Shown here piece by piece: positions 1 to 11,370 of a DNA stretch of 64,000 nucleotides (positions within the stretch are counted from its first letter, which is position 1; each line of letters begins with the position of its first letter). This DNA comes from Plectosphaerella cucumerina (taxonomy: Eukaryota; Ascomycota; Sordariomycetes; Glomerellales; Plectosphaerellaceae), in NCBI GenBank assembly GCA_020746995.1, contig JAGPXD010000002.1, forward strand, positions 4,402,001-4,466,000, in the 5' to 3' direction. The translations under genes were made by a program, and so were the position numbers. The notes beneath the pieces are model-generated. The model searched no databases. It was not told the DNA's origin and was given only the letters and a program-made list of their open reading frames with translations.

Positions 1-1419
1 GGTGACCGACGAGGGGGCCGTCGAAGAGGCTACCGAGGTCACGTTGCTAAATTGCCGCGGTGGCGGAGACGACTCCTGGAGGGACTTTGCCGAGTCTCGG
101 CGGTCGTCCTCATCGCCCTTGACATCGTCGGGAAAGGTCGATGCCCGTAGCGGCGATGAGGGCTGGTCTGACCGGAACATCTCTGTCGATTCGCGGACGA
201 TGGGCTCTTGGCTGGGTACGGAGAGGTTGCCACCCTGTGTTGAGGGGGCGAGGGGTGGTAGCGGTCTCTCGAGCGCCTCGAGAATGCGTGTGTTCCTCTT
301 GTTCATGGCGTTCTCTCTGCTGACGGAGAGTGGACCGTCAAAGTCCTCGGGACTTGAGTCGTCGTGGAAGCCCTTTTCGTACATTCCCATGACGTCTTCG
401 ATGCTGGGCTCGTCCGGGTTGACATAGACCGAATGCACGGAGCTGTCTCGCGTGACGACGCTGCTCCTCGCGGTAGTCCAGGTGCCTTGAGCACTGGACC
501 ACTGGGACCGATAACTCGAGCGAGACTCGTCGGCGCTGAGCCATGGAGCCATGTCCCGGGCGTAGCTGGATTCCATGCTGTCGATACGGCCGCCGGGAAG
601 GGGAGGAGGCCGTACGAGGGGGGCGGCCGTCCTGGCGTGTCGCAGGCGTGAGGGGCCGAGGTCATAGGTGTCGGTACTGGGGTACATTGGAGCGGTGGAA
701 AAGGTCGAGGCTGACCTCACGGACGAGGCGGCGCTCGACATACCCCGCGGCCGGGATGGCGGCAGCGGAGTGGCGTCGTCGAGAGGTTCGGGTGGTGGTG
801 CGAAGGGCGAAGGAAAGAAGGTCTGGCGTGGTTTCGGTGACTCGATGACGGGTTGCTTCAGGCTCGGCTTCCTGGGGCGGGAGAAGTTCTGGCTCCGAGT
901 CGTCTCGGAGGAGGCACGGGGTTCGGGCTCCGATGCCGGTGGTGTTATTGTGTAGGGGTAGTTGTCGTCGAGGAGTGCGGCCGCTGAAGGGTCGGACGTG
1001 CCTGAGGAAGAGGGTGTTCCAAAGGCATCTTGCGGGGTGTACGTCTGTTCGGTGGGTGATGGCACCAGGAGGGCGGCCTTTGACTTGTGGAAGGAGTAGT
1101 CCCAGCGGGGCGACATTGGGAGGGGAGGAAGCTGGGGGGGTGCGTCGTGTGATGTGTAGTAGCCGGGCTGCGGATGTGAGCGAGGGTCTTCGAAGGTGCC
1201 GGCGGGCAATGGCTGCTGGTAATGGTCGGGCTCGGCGTTTCGAGAAAGAAAGCGGTCGAATGGACGGAGGGGGAGGTCCTTTTCGTTATGATCATGGGAA
1301 TAGGGCTGGCTGCCGCCAGTGGCCGACTGGAGTATTTTGTGCATATCGGTGTCGTCCTGCTGGCTGGCGTATTGGCCGTTGCTGTCGACAGAGTCACCTG
1401 CCATGGCCGCGAGGGTCAT
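1..1419 (-). CDS. Unidentified disordered protein, N-terminal part (runs off window)
   Basis: The complementary strand is open without a stop from ATG at 1419 (a second in-frame ATG at 1404) to the window edge, about 470 codons. The stretch is almost entirely low complexity and probably disordered: rich in Pro, Ser, Asp and Glu, with motifs such as APPQLPPLP, VPSPTEQTYTP and EDVMGMYEKGFHDD, and one more ordered, charged piece (ENAMNKRNTRILEALE). No catalytic domain lies in the visible part; any folded domain would be encoded beyond position 1. A run of seven C (minus strand, 1134-1140) holds the frame, so a one-base miscount would appear as a false frameshift. The motifs resemble disordered N-termini of fungal polarity or cell-wall regulators, but I cannot assign a family. 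Confidence 0.6.
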   Translation of the reverse strand, partial: MTLAAMAGDSVDSNGQYASQQDDTDMHKILQSATGGSQPYSHDHNEKDLPLRPFDRFLSRNAEPDHYQQPLPAGTFEDPRSHPQPGYYTSHDAPPQLPPLPMSPRWDYSFHKSKAALLVPSPTEQTYTPQDAFGTPSSSGTSDPSAAALLDDNYPYTITPPASEPEPRASSETTRSQNFSRPRKPSLKQPVIESPKPRQTFFPSPFAPPPEPLDDATPLPPSRPRGMSSAASSVRSASTFSTAPMYPSTDTYDLGPSRLRHARTAAPLVRPPPLPGGRIDSMESSYARDMAPWLSADESRSSYRSQWSSAQGTWTTARSSVVTRDSSVHSVYVNPDEPSIEDVMGMYEKGFHDDSSPEDFDGPLSVSRENAMNKRNTRILEALERPLPPLAPSTQGGNLSVPSQEPIVRESTEMFRSDQPSSPLRASTFPDDVKGDEDDRRDSAKSLQESSPPPRQFSNVTSVASSTAPSSVT

Positions 1420-4400
1420 GACGAGGGACACTCAGGCGGTGTTATGGCGTCGGCGGAGGGAGGAGGGCGATTGAATGTTGGGTGGGCTTGAGCTGAACAG
1501 GGTCGTGATTGGAACGGACTGGTATGACGGCCAAGGCGTGATGGTGTGGTCAAGGATCGCTGGTGGTTGCTTTTTGCGTTCCTGGCGAGAGAGGGTCTCA
1601 GTCTCAGAAGTGAGTGTTGCAAAGGCAGCAGTGATCGTCGGCTCCATGCAATAGCCGAGTCGGGCTATGGGTCATGCAGCTCGGCGTGCAAACGGGTAAG
1701 ACGCTCAAGCACAGGGTCATTGCGGCGCATGCAAAACAGCCATGGAAGGGGGTGCCGCCAGGGATTTTGTTCCTCCTTGTGTCGAGGTTTAAACAGTAGG
1801 TTGTGCAGAGAGGGGACGGTTTCTCGATGGTCCAAGGTCGTAGCTCGCTAGTGGATTTCGCGATTCAAAGTTTGGCTGGCCAGAGAGGACTTGACTGCGC
1901 GCAGGGGCAAGTGGGTTTGACGGGCCGAGGTAGCGCGATTGAAGAGGCGGGAAGAGGGACGAGGAGGGAAAAGAAATGCTCGATAATCGGACGAGCCGGA
2001 GAAGGGGCGTGTGGGCGAGATAGAAAAGGCGGGAGAAAAGCGGCTTGCCGAGCGGGCGTGTGTGCGTGCGGGCGGGCGACCTGTGCTGTGGTGAGAAAGT
2101 GGCAGGTGTGTGAAAGGTGAAAAGGAGGCCGGACGTCGAGTCGGGTCAAGTCGAGTCGGTCGGGGTCGGCCTGGGCCCGGACGGCGTGTGCGGTCTTGGT
2201 CTTGGTCTGGGTCGGTCCAGTGTCTGCTGAGTTGACGGGCGGAGGGGGTCCCGAGTGAGGTGAAGTGAGGTGAGGCAAGGGAGACTGAGAGTCTCTGGGC
2301 TTGTCTCGGGTTCGGTACTTTAGGCCGTGTGTGGCGTGACAAGTGAAGGAAGTACCAAGGGCTGGTGTGGTGTGTGTCGAGGCGTCGAGGTCGGCGTGCG
2401 GCGTCGGCGGCAGCGTCGAGCGACGGCAAACGCGACGGCCGTTGGGAGATTTGCAGAAACCTGGAATGAGAACAACAGACCGACAAGACAGACAAACGAA
2501 ACCCGGAGAAGAGAGGAGGGGAATGGAATGAATGGACGGACGGGAGAAGGAAAGGCACGTTTGAGAAATGGGCGCGGGAAATGATGAGGGACTGGGGCTC
2601 GTAACGCTTTGTTCGCGGCAGCGGCCGGGGGGAGGGGAGGGAAGGAGCAGTGGACACTGGACGGGCACCTGCAGGCTGCAGAAGCGACCTGGGGACACTT
2701 TGGGCTTTGGACCCCCGGGGAGGGGAAGGACCCGCCAGGGACAGCACCCGACGTCCTGCGTCCAGTGGAAGGAACTAAGTCAGGCGGGCAGGCGCTATTC
2801 TCAGCATTGGCAGCATTGGCAGGCGATGCCTAGCAAAAATTTCGTGGCTGCCCTGCCTGTCCTGCCCTGTCGTCACAGTAGTGCAACTGCGAGTGGTGCT
2901 CGTCCCGCTGCCGGCTCCATCCCCCGCTGCACCTTCCATGTCAAATCTTCTTCTCCGCCCTGGCCCTGGCGCCTGCCTGCCCTGTCCGACATTCCCTGTC
3001 GCCAGCCATGGATGATGACTTTTGACGCAACATGGCATGGCCGCCCTGCTCCCTAGCCGGTCGCACCGAGTGCTACTCCAAACACTTCGAGCGGTCCAAG
3101 GCCTGTGTTCAGTGTTCACCTACCGGAACGCCGTCCGTCCGTCGACCATCATCCTCCTCCCGCGGCATGCGCACCCATTCTTCGCCCTGACTCGAGCAGC
3201 CAACCGCGGCATCTTCCCCGGCCGAGCCCTTGCAGCGGGCAGCAGCAGAAGCAGCAGCATCGAACTCTGTCTCTATGGCATCTCCCCAACTTCTCGCCAG
3301 CACCCCGGCTTCGCCCAATTCCCAACGGTCAATAGTCCCGTCCATCTGGCCCATCTCCGGCCTCCCGCCGCGCTGGGAATCATGCGACAGGAGCCCGGCA
3401 AGATTGGACTGCCTTGGCGAGCCCCTCAACCCTCCTCGGGAGCCATGCCAGGCCAGGGGGGAGCCTTGCCCGTGCCGTCGGGTCCCGAACCACACTTTGT
3501 CAACTCTTGGAATCTAACCCGGCGACTAGTCATAAAACCACCTGCTCGCCTCACCCTTTCCAGCACATCACGGGAGGGATGGGATGGGATGGGGTCAGGC
3601 CTGCCAAAGTCGGATGGAGTCTCCAATGTTTACCAGCACTCGACAGCCATGTCAACTTGTCAAGTCACTCATTCGTCATGGCGCCAATGTAGGGATGAAC
3701 CGCAATCTTGATTTCCCCCTTCCTCCCAAGAGGGATAGCCGCTCTCAAATCTCCCAGCATCCCTCAGGCAGGGTCCGAATTGACAAGTTGGGCAGCGGAT
3801 CGGTTCTGATATTCATCACACGACAGCACTCGCTCATCCGCGTCAAGGGACGACCAACAATCAATCTCATGGGATGCCTCCGGTCCGCTCCCTCCCGCTC
3901 GAAGACGCGCCATGTGCGCGCCCCTTGCAGACAATGGCTGGCCGTCTGTCTGCTTCGGGCTGGAAAGACCCGAATCATCTGCCTGTCAGTTGGTCAGTCG
4001 GTCAGCCAGAGCCAGCGACAGCTTGTGTCGTCGTCGTCGACGTCGTCTTTCCGAAGCACGGAGATTGCTTGCGGTCGTCCAATCGTGGGCGTCGAACCCC
4101 TTCCAAGAGGCGTCACGTTTCTTTTCCGAGGAACTCCTCCGCCCAGAGTCGCACTCCAGGAGGCCCTTCGCATCTGGGGAGAAAGAAGCCGGCCAGCCAC
4201 GAGCATTCAACGGGCCACGAGTGCGAACAACAAGCAACATGGCCAAGCGACATGACAAACCAACAGGCGGATCGGGGGACTGAATCGCGACGAATTCCAA
4301 CCTCCGGCCCTGGCGGACTTTCACGAGCTTCACTTCCAAATCAATCCGTTCCCTTCCCCTGGGCCGCCGATCTGAATGACTCGCTCCGACCTGGTGCCTT

Positions 4401-5599
4401 ACATCATCCTCCCGCCAGCCACCCCTTTTTGGCTGGGTCCCAAGGCCCAAGGCCCCCTCAGTGTCACTGCTGGCTCGCCCCCCTTTTTTCCTCCCGCACC
4501 GCGCCGTCCGTGTGTGTGGCGATCGATCAGCTCCTCTCCTCGAGGCCACACCCTAACACCTTATGGACGAGGTCCGAGCTCCAAGCTTGCCGCAGGTGAC
4601 GCAGCCAATCACGCCCGGCCAATTCGCTGATCGCTACGTTTCTCCCCCCAAGGACCAAAGGCTCAAAGCCCACCAGCCACACCACTCGTCCTCGGGGAAG
4701 GGCTGGGACTCTGAGGGGATGGGAGGACTGGGGGTGACTGGCTGCACCAAGCGGCACCATCGATGCGCCAGTCGGATCTCTCCGGCCACGCCTGCTGTAC
4801 GGTACAGGACTTGGTACAGCACCCAACCCGCCAGCTTCAGCAAGGTCCAGGAGCTCTCGGTCTCTCCACGTCCTCTCTCTCTGCACACCCCACCACCCGC
4901 GCGACTCGGCCAGCAGGCGCCGCCTTTCTTCTCCCCCTCTCACCCTCCTCTCTGCTCTCTCTCTCTCTGTCCCCGTTCCCGTCTTCCGACCCAGAGTCCA
5001 GTTCTCCGAGTCCCCTCTGTCCGTCGCGACGTTGGCCCCTGGCCCCTTGTCTTCCGTCAGCACCAGCTCCCAGCCGGTTGGTCCTCGAGGTACCGCTTGT
5101 ACCTCCCCCAACACTCACCACAGTCCAGTACCAAACATCTACACCTCGATGCAACGTGCTTCTCTCCCCTCTCACCGTCGCAGGCACGGTGTGATGATCA
5201 TGGCAGAAACTGGTCCCAGCCAGTATCATTACGTAGACGGTCTAGCTCCCCCTCTCTCGCCGTACCGTCTCTCTCCTCCCCAGCTGGCCTGGATGGGGGG
5301 ACTCGAGCACTCCCCCCTTCCCGCGTTACGTGCTGCGTGCTGTGTCCTCCGCTTCGTAGTTCCGTTGTAGTAGTGGTAGCTCCGGGCCAGGCCAGGCTGA
5401 GCTCCCCCAGTCCCCCCTCCTTGGGCCCCCCAGCAACAGCTTACCCAGCTCGCCCACCCTCCATTACCTTCCGCCTGCCCCCCAGCTTCAGGTCTTTCTG
5501 CCTCTACTCTCTTTCATCCCTCCTCAGCTTCCCCGACCTTCCAACCTTCCCATTGCGCCTCCAAACCACCATCCCACGCCCCCAGATCACATAGACAAC
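1420..5599. other. Long intergenic region / divergent leaders
   Basis: This 4.2-kb spacer lies between two divergently transcribed genes. It is GC-rich, with long pyrimidine tracts toward the right-hand gene (about 4900-5590) and purine-rich plus-strand sequence toward the left-hand gene (about 1900-2600). These suit long 5' leaders and promoters on each side. ORFs here (for example a 299-codon minus-strand frame at 1848-2747) are repetitive Pro/Arg/Ser reading frames with no recognisable domain. I see no gene, tRNA or repeat family. Confidence 0.5.
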
Positions 5600-6287
5600 A
5601 TGTCCACCCGCAAGAGGAAGCAGGAGGAAGAGGAGGAGCTTGTCTCCCTCCCTGAAGACGACGACGGTGAGGAGGAAGAGGAGTAAGCACGATCCCTTTG
5701 CCTTGAACCGCCTTTTCCCCTGGCTTTCTCACCTGGCTCCGCGCTGCCTCGGGACATGTTCGTTGTCTTGACGGCACAGGAGCCTCTTTGCGATGACATG
5801 CGCTCGGCTCTGTCGCAAACTGCACCACACTCGATCAGCAGAGCTGACGTCCGCGACTTTAGGTACCAGGACACCGAGGATGAAGAAGCCAGCGGTGATG
5901 ACGCCGAGGAAGAGGAGGAGGAAGAGGACGCCGAGGCAGCAGACGATGATGCCGAAGCCGAGCCCGCCAAAGGTAAGCACCGTCTCGCGACGCCCTGACT
6001 AGACCATGTCAACTCACCATCCTTCCGTAGCACCCCCCGCGAAGCGCCAAAAGACGGCCACCGAGCCGGCAGACGATGACGAGGAGGAGGCTGAAGGCGA
6101 AGATGATGCCGAGGAGGAAGAGGCTGAGGACGACGAAGAGGCCGATGAGCAGGCCGACGAAGCCGAGGACGATGAGCCGGCCAACGGCGTCGACCACAAA
6201 GCCGACGACGCTGTCAAGCCGGTCAAGGACGTGCCCGTCCCCGCCGGGACCGAGGCCAAGGCCGTCGCGGCCGGCGGCGAGGCTTGA
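5600..6287 (+). CDS. Small highly acidic nuclear-type protein
   Basis: Three exons: 5600-5682, 5863-5972 and 6031-6287. Introns are 5683-5862 (180 bp) and 5973-6030 (58 bp), both with GTAAGC donors, giving 149 residues. The protein begins MSTRKRKQEEEEE and is dominated by Glu/Asp runs. It contains two short basic patches that look like nuclear localisation signals (TRKRKQ near residue 3 and PAKRQKT around residue 67), then an Ala/Glu/Asp-rich tail ending VAAGGEA. Such composition is typical of nuclear acidic proteins and histone-chaperone-like factors, but no diagnostic motif such as a CHZ domain can be claimed. The start codon follows a pyrimidine-rich leader and is the first ATG that keeps the acidic frame. 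The function is unknown. Confidence 0.75.
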
Positions 6288-6723
6288 TCTGTGTGCGTGT
6301 GTTCGTGCGCGTTGTCAGTGTGGGAGGTTTCTATTGTGTGCGGCAGTCCCCTAGAAATTTATTCCGTCGAAACTTTGTCCCCTTTGCGTTGCGCCGCATC
6401 GTGACCTTGAGCCAATCAATCCCGGAGAGGGTTCATCCCCCCCGTCCCGTGCTAGCTTCTCGGATGCGCGCTTCCCTTTTGCGCTTCGCTGCACGACATG
6501 CATCGAGGGGCCGGTTTATTGGGCCCGCTTGGGGGCCGCATGGGGATGTGTGCAGCTACGGATGTCAAGGGCGCACACAGAACACCGCCAACGGACTCCT
6601 TGTACAGATTGAGTTTTTACACATTACTACGTATTAAGTAAAAGAGTATACAACGCTCTCTCAGTAAATGATCCCCTCCAGGGGGGGCAGAGGGCGTGGG
6701 GTGATTGCATCCAAAAGACTCTC
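6288..6723. other. Convergent 3' intergenic spacer
   Basis: This spacer of about 0.44 kb lies between convergent genes and presumably holds both 3' UTRs. The AT-richer part around 6600-6660 could contain polyadenylation signals. Nothing else is visible. Confidence 0.5.
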
Positions 6724-9542
6724 TCACCGCACCAGCGTCCCGCGACGGCCCCTCTCCTCCTTCTTCCCATGGCCCGTAACCTTCATCCAGTCCTCCCACT
6801 CCTTGCTGATCTCCATGAGCACCGAGCCCATGACGCCCGCGCTGGCCATCAAGCCGTGGCCCTCCCCCTCGAGCACGCGCACCTCGCACCTCCGCATCGT
6901 CTTGCCGAGCCACTTCACGTTCTCCACCGGCACCCTCGTGTCCCTGCTGCCGTGGTGGATGACGACGGGCCGCGTGATGTCGACGTAGCGGAAGCCGATG
7001 GTGTGGCGCCGCTCGAGGCACACGAGCAGGTCGACGGCCGGGTTGGCCCCAGTCGTGGCGAGGTCCCAGATGGCGTGGGTGAGTCGCGTGTCGTATGTCA
7101 TCTGCCTCTCTTTGTCGGCCATGGCGTCCGACGAGGCCGCGAGAGCCGGCGCGTCCGAGCCGATGCCGCCGCCGCCGGGGGACCGGATGCGGTCCATGTT
7201 CTCGGGGCGGCTTATGCCGAGGTCAAGGTCCGCTGCGTCCGGGTCCTTGCCGCCCTGGCCTGGCACGCCGATATTCTCCTTGTCGAGGCTCGGCGCGGCG
7301 TCTCGCCGCACGGCGGGAGTGTCCCGTCCTGCGGAGGGCGTGGCCGACTTGCGCTTGCGCCGCGGCGTCTTGGGCAGGGAGCTGGTAATGGAGCTGCTGG
7401 TTGCCGTCATGAATGAGCTGTTGGCGGCCTTGAGGAAGGGCGTGGGGAGAGCGCGGAGGATGCGCTGGGAGGTTGGGATGGCGTTTGTTGGCGGCAGGTT
7501 CTGCGACGTGCCGAAGACGTTCATCTGTGAGGGCGGGATCCAGGGCGCCAGGAGGTGAATTCGGCCGCGGATATGCTGCGGCATCCGTAGGGCTGTGGCC
7601 AGGGCGTAGATGGCGCCGGCGGAGTGAGCGAGGATGGAGAATTTGGTGATCTTTAGGGCCTGGCAGATGGCATACACATCGTCTGGAAAGGGGTTAGTTG
7701 GGTTCACTTGTCGTAGAGGAAATTACACTGCTACTTACCGGGCCAGGACAAGGGCGTGGCGGTGCCATCCGAGTACGACTCACTGTCGCCCACCCCGGGT
7801 CTATCTGGGGTGATCAGGCGCAGCTTAAGCGTCAGGGCGAGTTCGTCGTAAAAGGCCGTGATATACCTCGTCAGGCCCATGCCCACGCAGCAGAAGACAG
7901 CGGAGCCTTCCGAGTCGCCAACTTCAGAAAAGGAGATGACGCGGCCGGTCTGCGGGTGCTTGATCTTTTGTGAGAGGCGTGGCGAGCAGAGGTACGACTC
8001 GACGGCATCGTCGACCGAGTCGGCGCTCTGCGGCCGCTCGTAGCCAGTGGGCATGTTGGTTTCCGGTGAGGCGACCCTGCTGCGGCTGCCACCCTGGCCC
8101 TCCTCGGAGCGCGGGCTCAGCGGTGCAGAGAGGCGCTTGAGTCTGGAGCTGCTGCGCTTCAGGCGGATGGTGTCGCCAGCGTCAGGCGTCCCGCGGCCCG
8201 ACGTCCGGTGGCGGTCAGAGCTGCGCTCGTCGCGCCGTCTCCCTTGGGACACCGCTGGGAATGGCGCACCGTCTTCCAGGTCGTCGTCTTCGTGCGGCGC
8301 GGGGCTGACCATGCCCATCTCGTGGGCGACGGTCTGATGATGGCCGTGGTAGCTTCTTGATGGTGTGTTGAGGGTGATGGATGATCTCGTCTCTGTTGCC
8401 ATATGGTCGGCCGACCTTCTCGACGTCTCGGCCTCCTTTCCTTCGCGTACCTGCTGCCTGCTCCTCCGCTGGCTGGACCGAGAGGCGCTGGGCTCGTCAC
8501 CCTCGATAATGATATCCTTGCTACCGTCGCTTTCACGCTTTGCCCTCGAGCTCCTCGCCGATGATCTCTTGGCGCTCTGTCCGGTCTTGCTGCGCAGTGA
8601 AGAATCTCTCTCGGGGATCGGGCGCGGGCTCGTGACGCTTTCCATGCTCCTCCTGTCGAGGATGGGATGTGCCGCCGTGGAGTCGTCCGACGCCAGACGG
8701 TCGTTGGCTTGGGTGACTGGGGGTTCCTCGCTGATAGGTGTCTCGGCGAGAAAGGGGTCAGGTCGCGGCGAGGCGAGGGCGGCTCGGTCGTCGACGGACA
8801 GGTTGCCGGTGCTGGAGCGCTTCTTCTCGTAGTCCTGCTCACGGAGCTGCTCCTTCGAGCTCATGTACATGAGGCCCTTGTGGTTCCTCAGCTGTTTCCG
8901 TCCCCAGCTGTCGCGCGAGCGGGAGCGGGAGCGGCTCGTGTCGGCGACGGAGGCGGGGGCGGTGCCGCGTTCTATTGAGAGGTTGCCGATGCTCTGGGCG
9001 TCATCACGGGAGCCGAGGGAGCCCTTTGAGGAGGGGCGCGAGGAGTTTCGGAGGATCGACTTGAAACCGCTCGAGGCTTCTCGGGGCGACTTGGGCGCGG
9101 TGAGGGGGGAGAAGCCCGAGGGGGGTTTCGCAGTTCGGATGACAGGGGCGCTGGCGGCGAGGTCGTCGAGGGATTGGGTCTCCTCGCGTAGGTCGTCGAG
9201 CGAGGGCTTGGAGAAGGCACCGTAGTCGACGCCGAAGCTGCCGGGGCTTGGGCTGCGTCGCGAGGGCGAGGGCGAGGCGGGGAGCGACAGGCTGGGGCTG
9301 TCAAAGTGTCGGCTGGCCGGTTTGGAGACAACGGAGAGACTGGTGATGAGGGATGAGATGACCTCTGGTGAGGCTGGTGTAGGGTCGGCGGCGGCGGCGC
9401 GATGGGAGCGTCGGCGGGAGGAAGAGTTGCTGTTGGAGTTGTTGCTGCCGCTACCGCTGGCGCCGGGTGTCTGGTAGTTGGGAGGAGGATTGTGTCGGTG
9501 CATTCGCTGCGGGATCGGGGGGACCGAGTTGATGTCGTCCAT
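6724..9542 (-). CDS. Alpha/beta hydrolase with ~550-residue disordered N-terminus
   Basis: Two exons on the complement: 9542-7739 and 7682-6724, with a 56-bp intron (donor GTAAGT), giving 920 residues. The chosen start begins MDDINSVPPIPQR; an open frame continues upstream to about 10100 but is low complexity and lies in the leader. Residues 1 to about 540 are Ser/Arg/Pro-rich and disordered. The C-terminal part is an alpha/beta hydrolase fold: the nucleophile elbow is AHSAGA (Ser622), the acid is in HGSRDTRVP (Asp849), and the base is in GEGHGL (His877). A segment of about 190 residues between elbow and acid includes another disordered basic insertion (PKTPRRKRKS). The triad appears intact, so it is probably an active serine hydrolase, but the substrate is unknown. 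The long tail suggests regulation or localisation by phosphorylation (inference). Confidence 0.85.
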
Positions 9543-11370
9543 GGGGGGCGTCGGGCGGGCTGGGCGCGGCACGAGTGCCCTCGGGGAGCAGAAGCAATGT
9601 GTGTGGAAAGGGGGGATCGAGGGCGGCGGCCGAGAGCGTGAAACGGGGTTCAGCACCGCTTCTGCGGCAGGCCGAGCGGTATGAGCGCACACAAAGGGGG
9701 GTCGAGGTGGATGGGGGGGGCGGAGAGAGAGGGGAGGAAGAAGATGGTGTGGAAACACCGGGAGGATCTTGGAGGATGCAGGTGCAGGACGAGCGGGTGG
9801 TGGGCAAAGGTGGGCAAGGAGGTGGTGGATGTTCGAGGCGTGATGGTTTTCTCTCGAGAGCCAAGCAGGGACTCGGAGTGGACAACGGGAAGGGGAGGTG
9901 CGGCAGGAAGTGGACACTGAGCGGACGACTCGGGGGCGGCAGGTGCACACTTCAGTGGGCCTGGGCAGTGGGTAGCGGGCCTGGGGAGATCTGGGGCGGC
10001 CGAATTGGGCAAAGTCCACCTCTGTGCAGCGGGCACATGTACTGACGCCGGTGCTAGCGGTCGCTGCAGCCCAGATGCAGCCCGCTGATGAGGTACCCAT
10101 GGACCTGTACTAGCGACCCGAACGCTGCACCAGAACGGGCACCTCCCGTCAGTGCACACAACCCTTTGTCCCGCGGACAGCCAAAGATCGGAGGTTGGCC
10201 CTGGCTAGCAGGTAAAAAAGGAGGGTCAGGAGGTGCAGTGCATTGCATCCGTCCGTGTCCGACCGCTGCCGTCAGGGTGGTCCCCCTAGCTACGATGTGG
10301 TGTATAAAAGGGGCAGAGTAATTAAGAGACGCGATATTGCAATGCATCCTGCCCGAGCGCGACAGGCGGTGCATCTGACACAAGATTTCAGGGAAACAAG
10401 AAGACCGTACAAGTACGAAATCCGCCGGTGTAGTGGCCGTATCGAGCCCAGAAGCCCGCCACTTTGGGCCCTGCCCGCTGCAACTCTTCGGACGGGACTG
10501 AATATGGGTGACGGTTTCAGGGGTCAACCTGATTCCGCCGGGGCCATGCGAGTGGACCGATGGGAAATGTTTCGTCGCCCTTCCCTGCCGTTATGCGACT
10601 TGCTTGTCGATTCTTCAAGTTGAAAAGATAAACTCTGTCTCATTCTCCTCTTCAACGCCCAACGTCCCGCCCAGAGATCAGGCGTCAGGTACGAACGGAC
10701 GTGAGAAAAAAGAAGGTCCCAGAGACACGGTTGCAGCGGGTAATTTCCGCCATTGGCCAATCAATCTGCCCCGGCCCACCTCTGCTGCCACTGCACTCGG
10801 GCTGGCGCATCCATCGTCCATTTCCCGAGCCTTCACCTGGCCAATTTGGTCGTCATCAGACGACGAGGACATGTCGTATCGGCGGACGCGCGGTCGCCCG
10901 ATGCTGTAGCACTGGACAGTCGCATTCGGCCTCGTCGATAGAACCCGAGATGCAAGATCCGCCATCTACCGCCGATTTGAGGGGATGAACCTCCAGATCG
11001 CACTTGCTTCTGCCGAGACACGGAACGAACATCTCGCTCATTGGCCGCTCAGCGAAGGACCTCACCGAGAGCACCGAGACCCCTGCTGCTCTCACCGAGC
11101 TGACATGCATCTCACCCGGCCGCCCAACGACGTCATTGCCTCGACTGGTTGTCTGCCACACTGCAAAGGAAAGCCACACCTCCTTGGCCAAGTTTCCCGC
11201 ATCATGACGGTGAATCGACCATTTCATTGTCCTAAGGTTTTAAGGCCTAGACCGAGTGACTCCCATTTATAGCAAGCGTGTAGCTTCCTGCCTCCATCGC
11301 GAGCTCTTTCTGTCTCCATTACGATTTACGAACCTCTCACTTACAGCGAACCCCAACATCCCACGCAGCC
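9543..11370. other. Intergenic region, divergent promoters
   Basis: This 1.8-kb spacer separates the hydrolase (left) from the fatty acid hydroxylase-family gene (right). A consensus TATAAAAG lies at 10303-10310 on the plus strand, but no convincing coding frame follows it closely. The plus-strand sequence just right of the hydrolase start is G-rich (about 9480-9960), so its transcribed leader is C-rich. No other gene is seen. Confidence 0.45.
10303..10310 (+). promoter_or_regulatory. Orphan TATA-box-like element
   Basis: TATAAAAG in a GC-rich setting, followed by GGGCAGAGTAATTAAG. It lies 1.06 kb upstream of the next annotated start (11371), too far for a usual core promoter unless the leader is spliced or long. 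It may mark an unannotated transcript. Confidence 0.25.

Noticed and set aside
945..1397. Apparent frameshift in the leftmost gene near 1134-1140
   Set aside because: Recounting the run as seven C restores one continuous frame from 1419 to the window edge.
1848..2747. 299-codon minus-strand ORF rich in Pro, Arg and Ser
   Set aside because: Low complexity and no domain; overlapping frames are equally open, as expected in a pyrimidine-rich leader.
4563..5594. 343-codon plus-strand ORF upstream of the acidic protein gene
   Set aside because: Ser/Pro-rich low complexity running into the pyrimidine-rich leader; it lacks domains and a convincing start.
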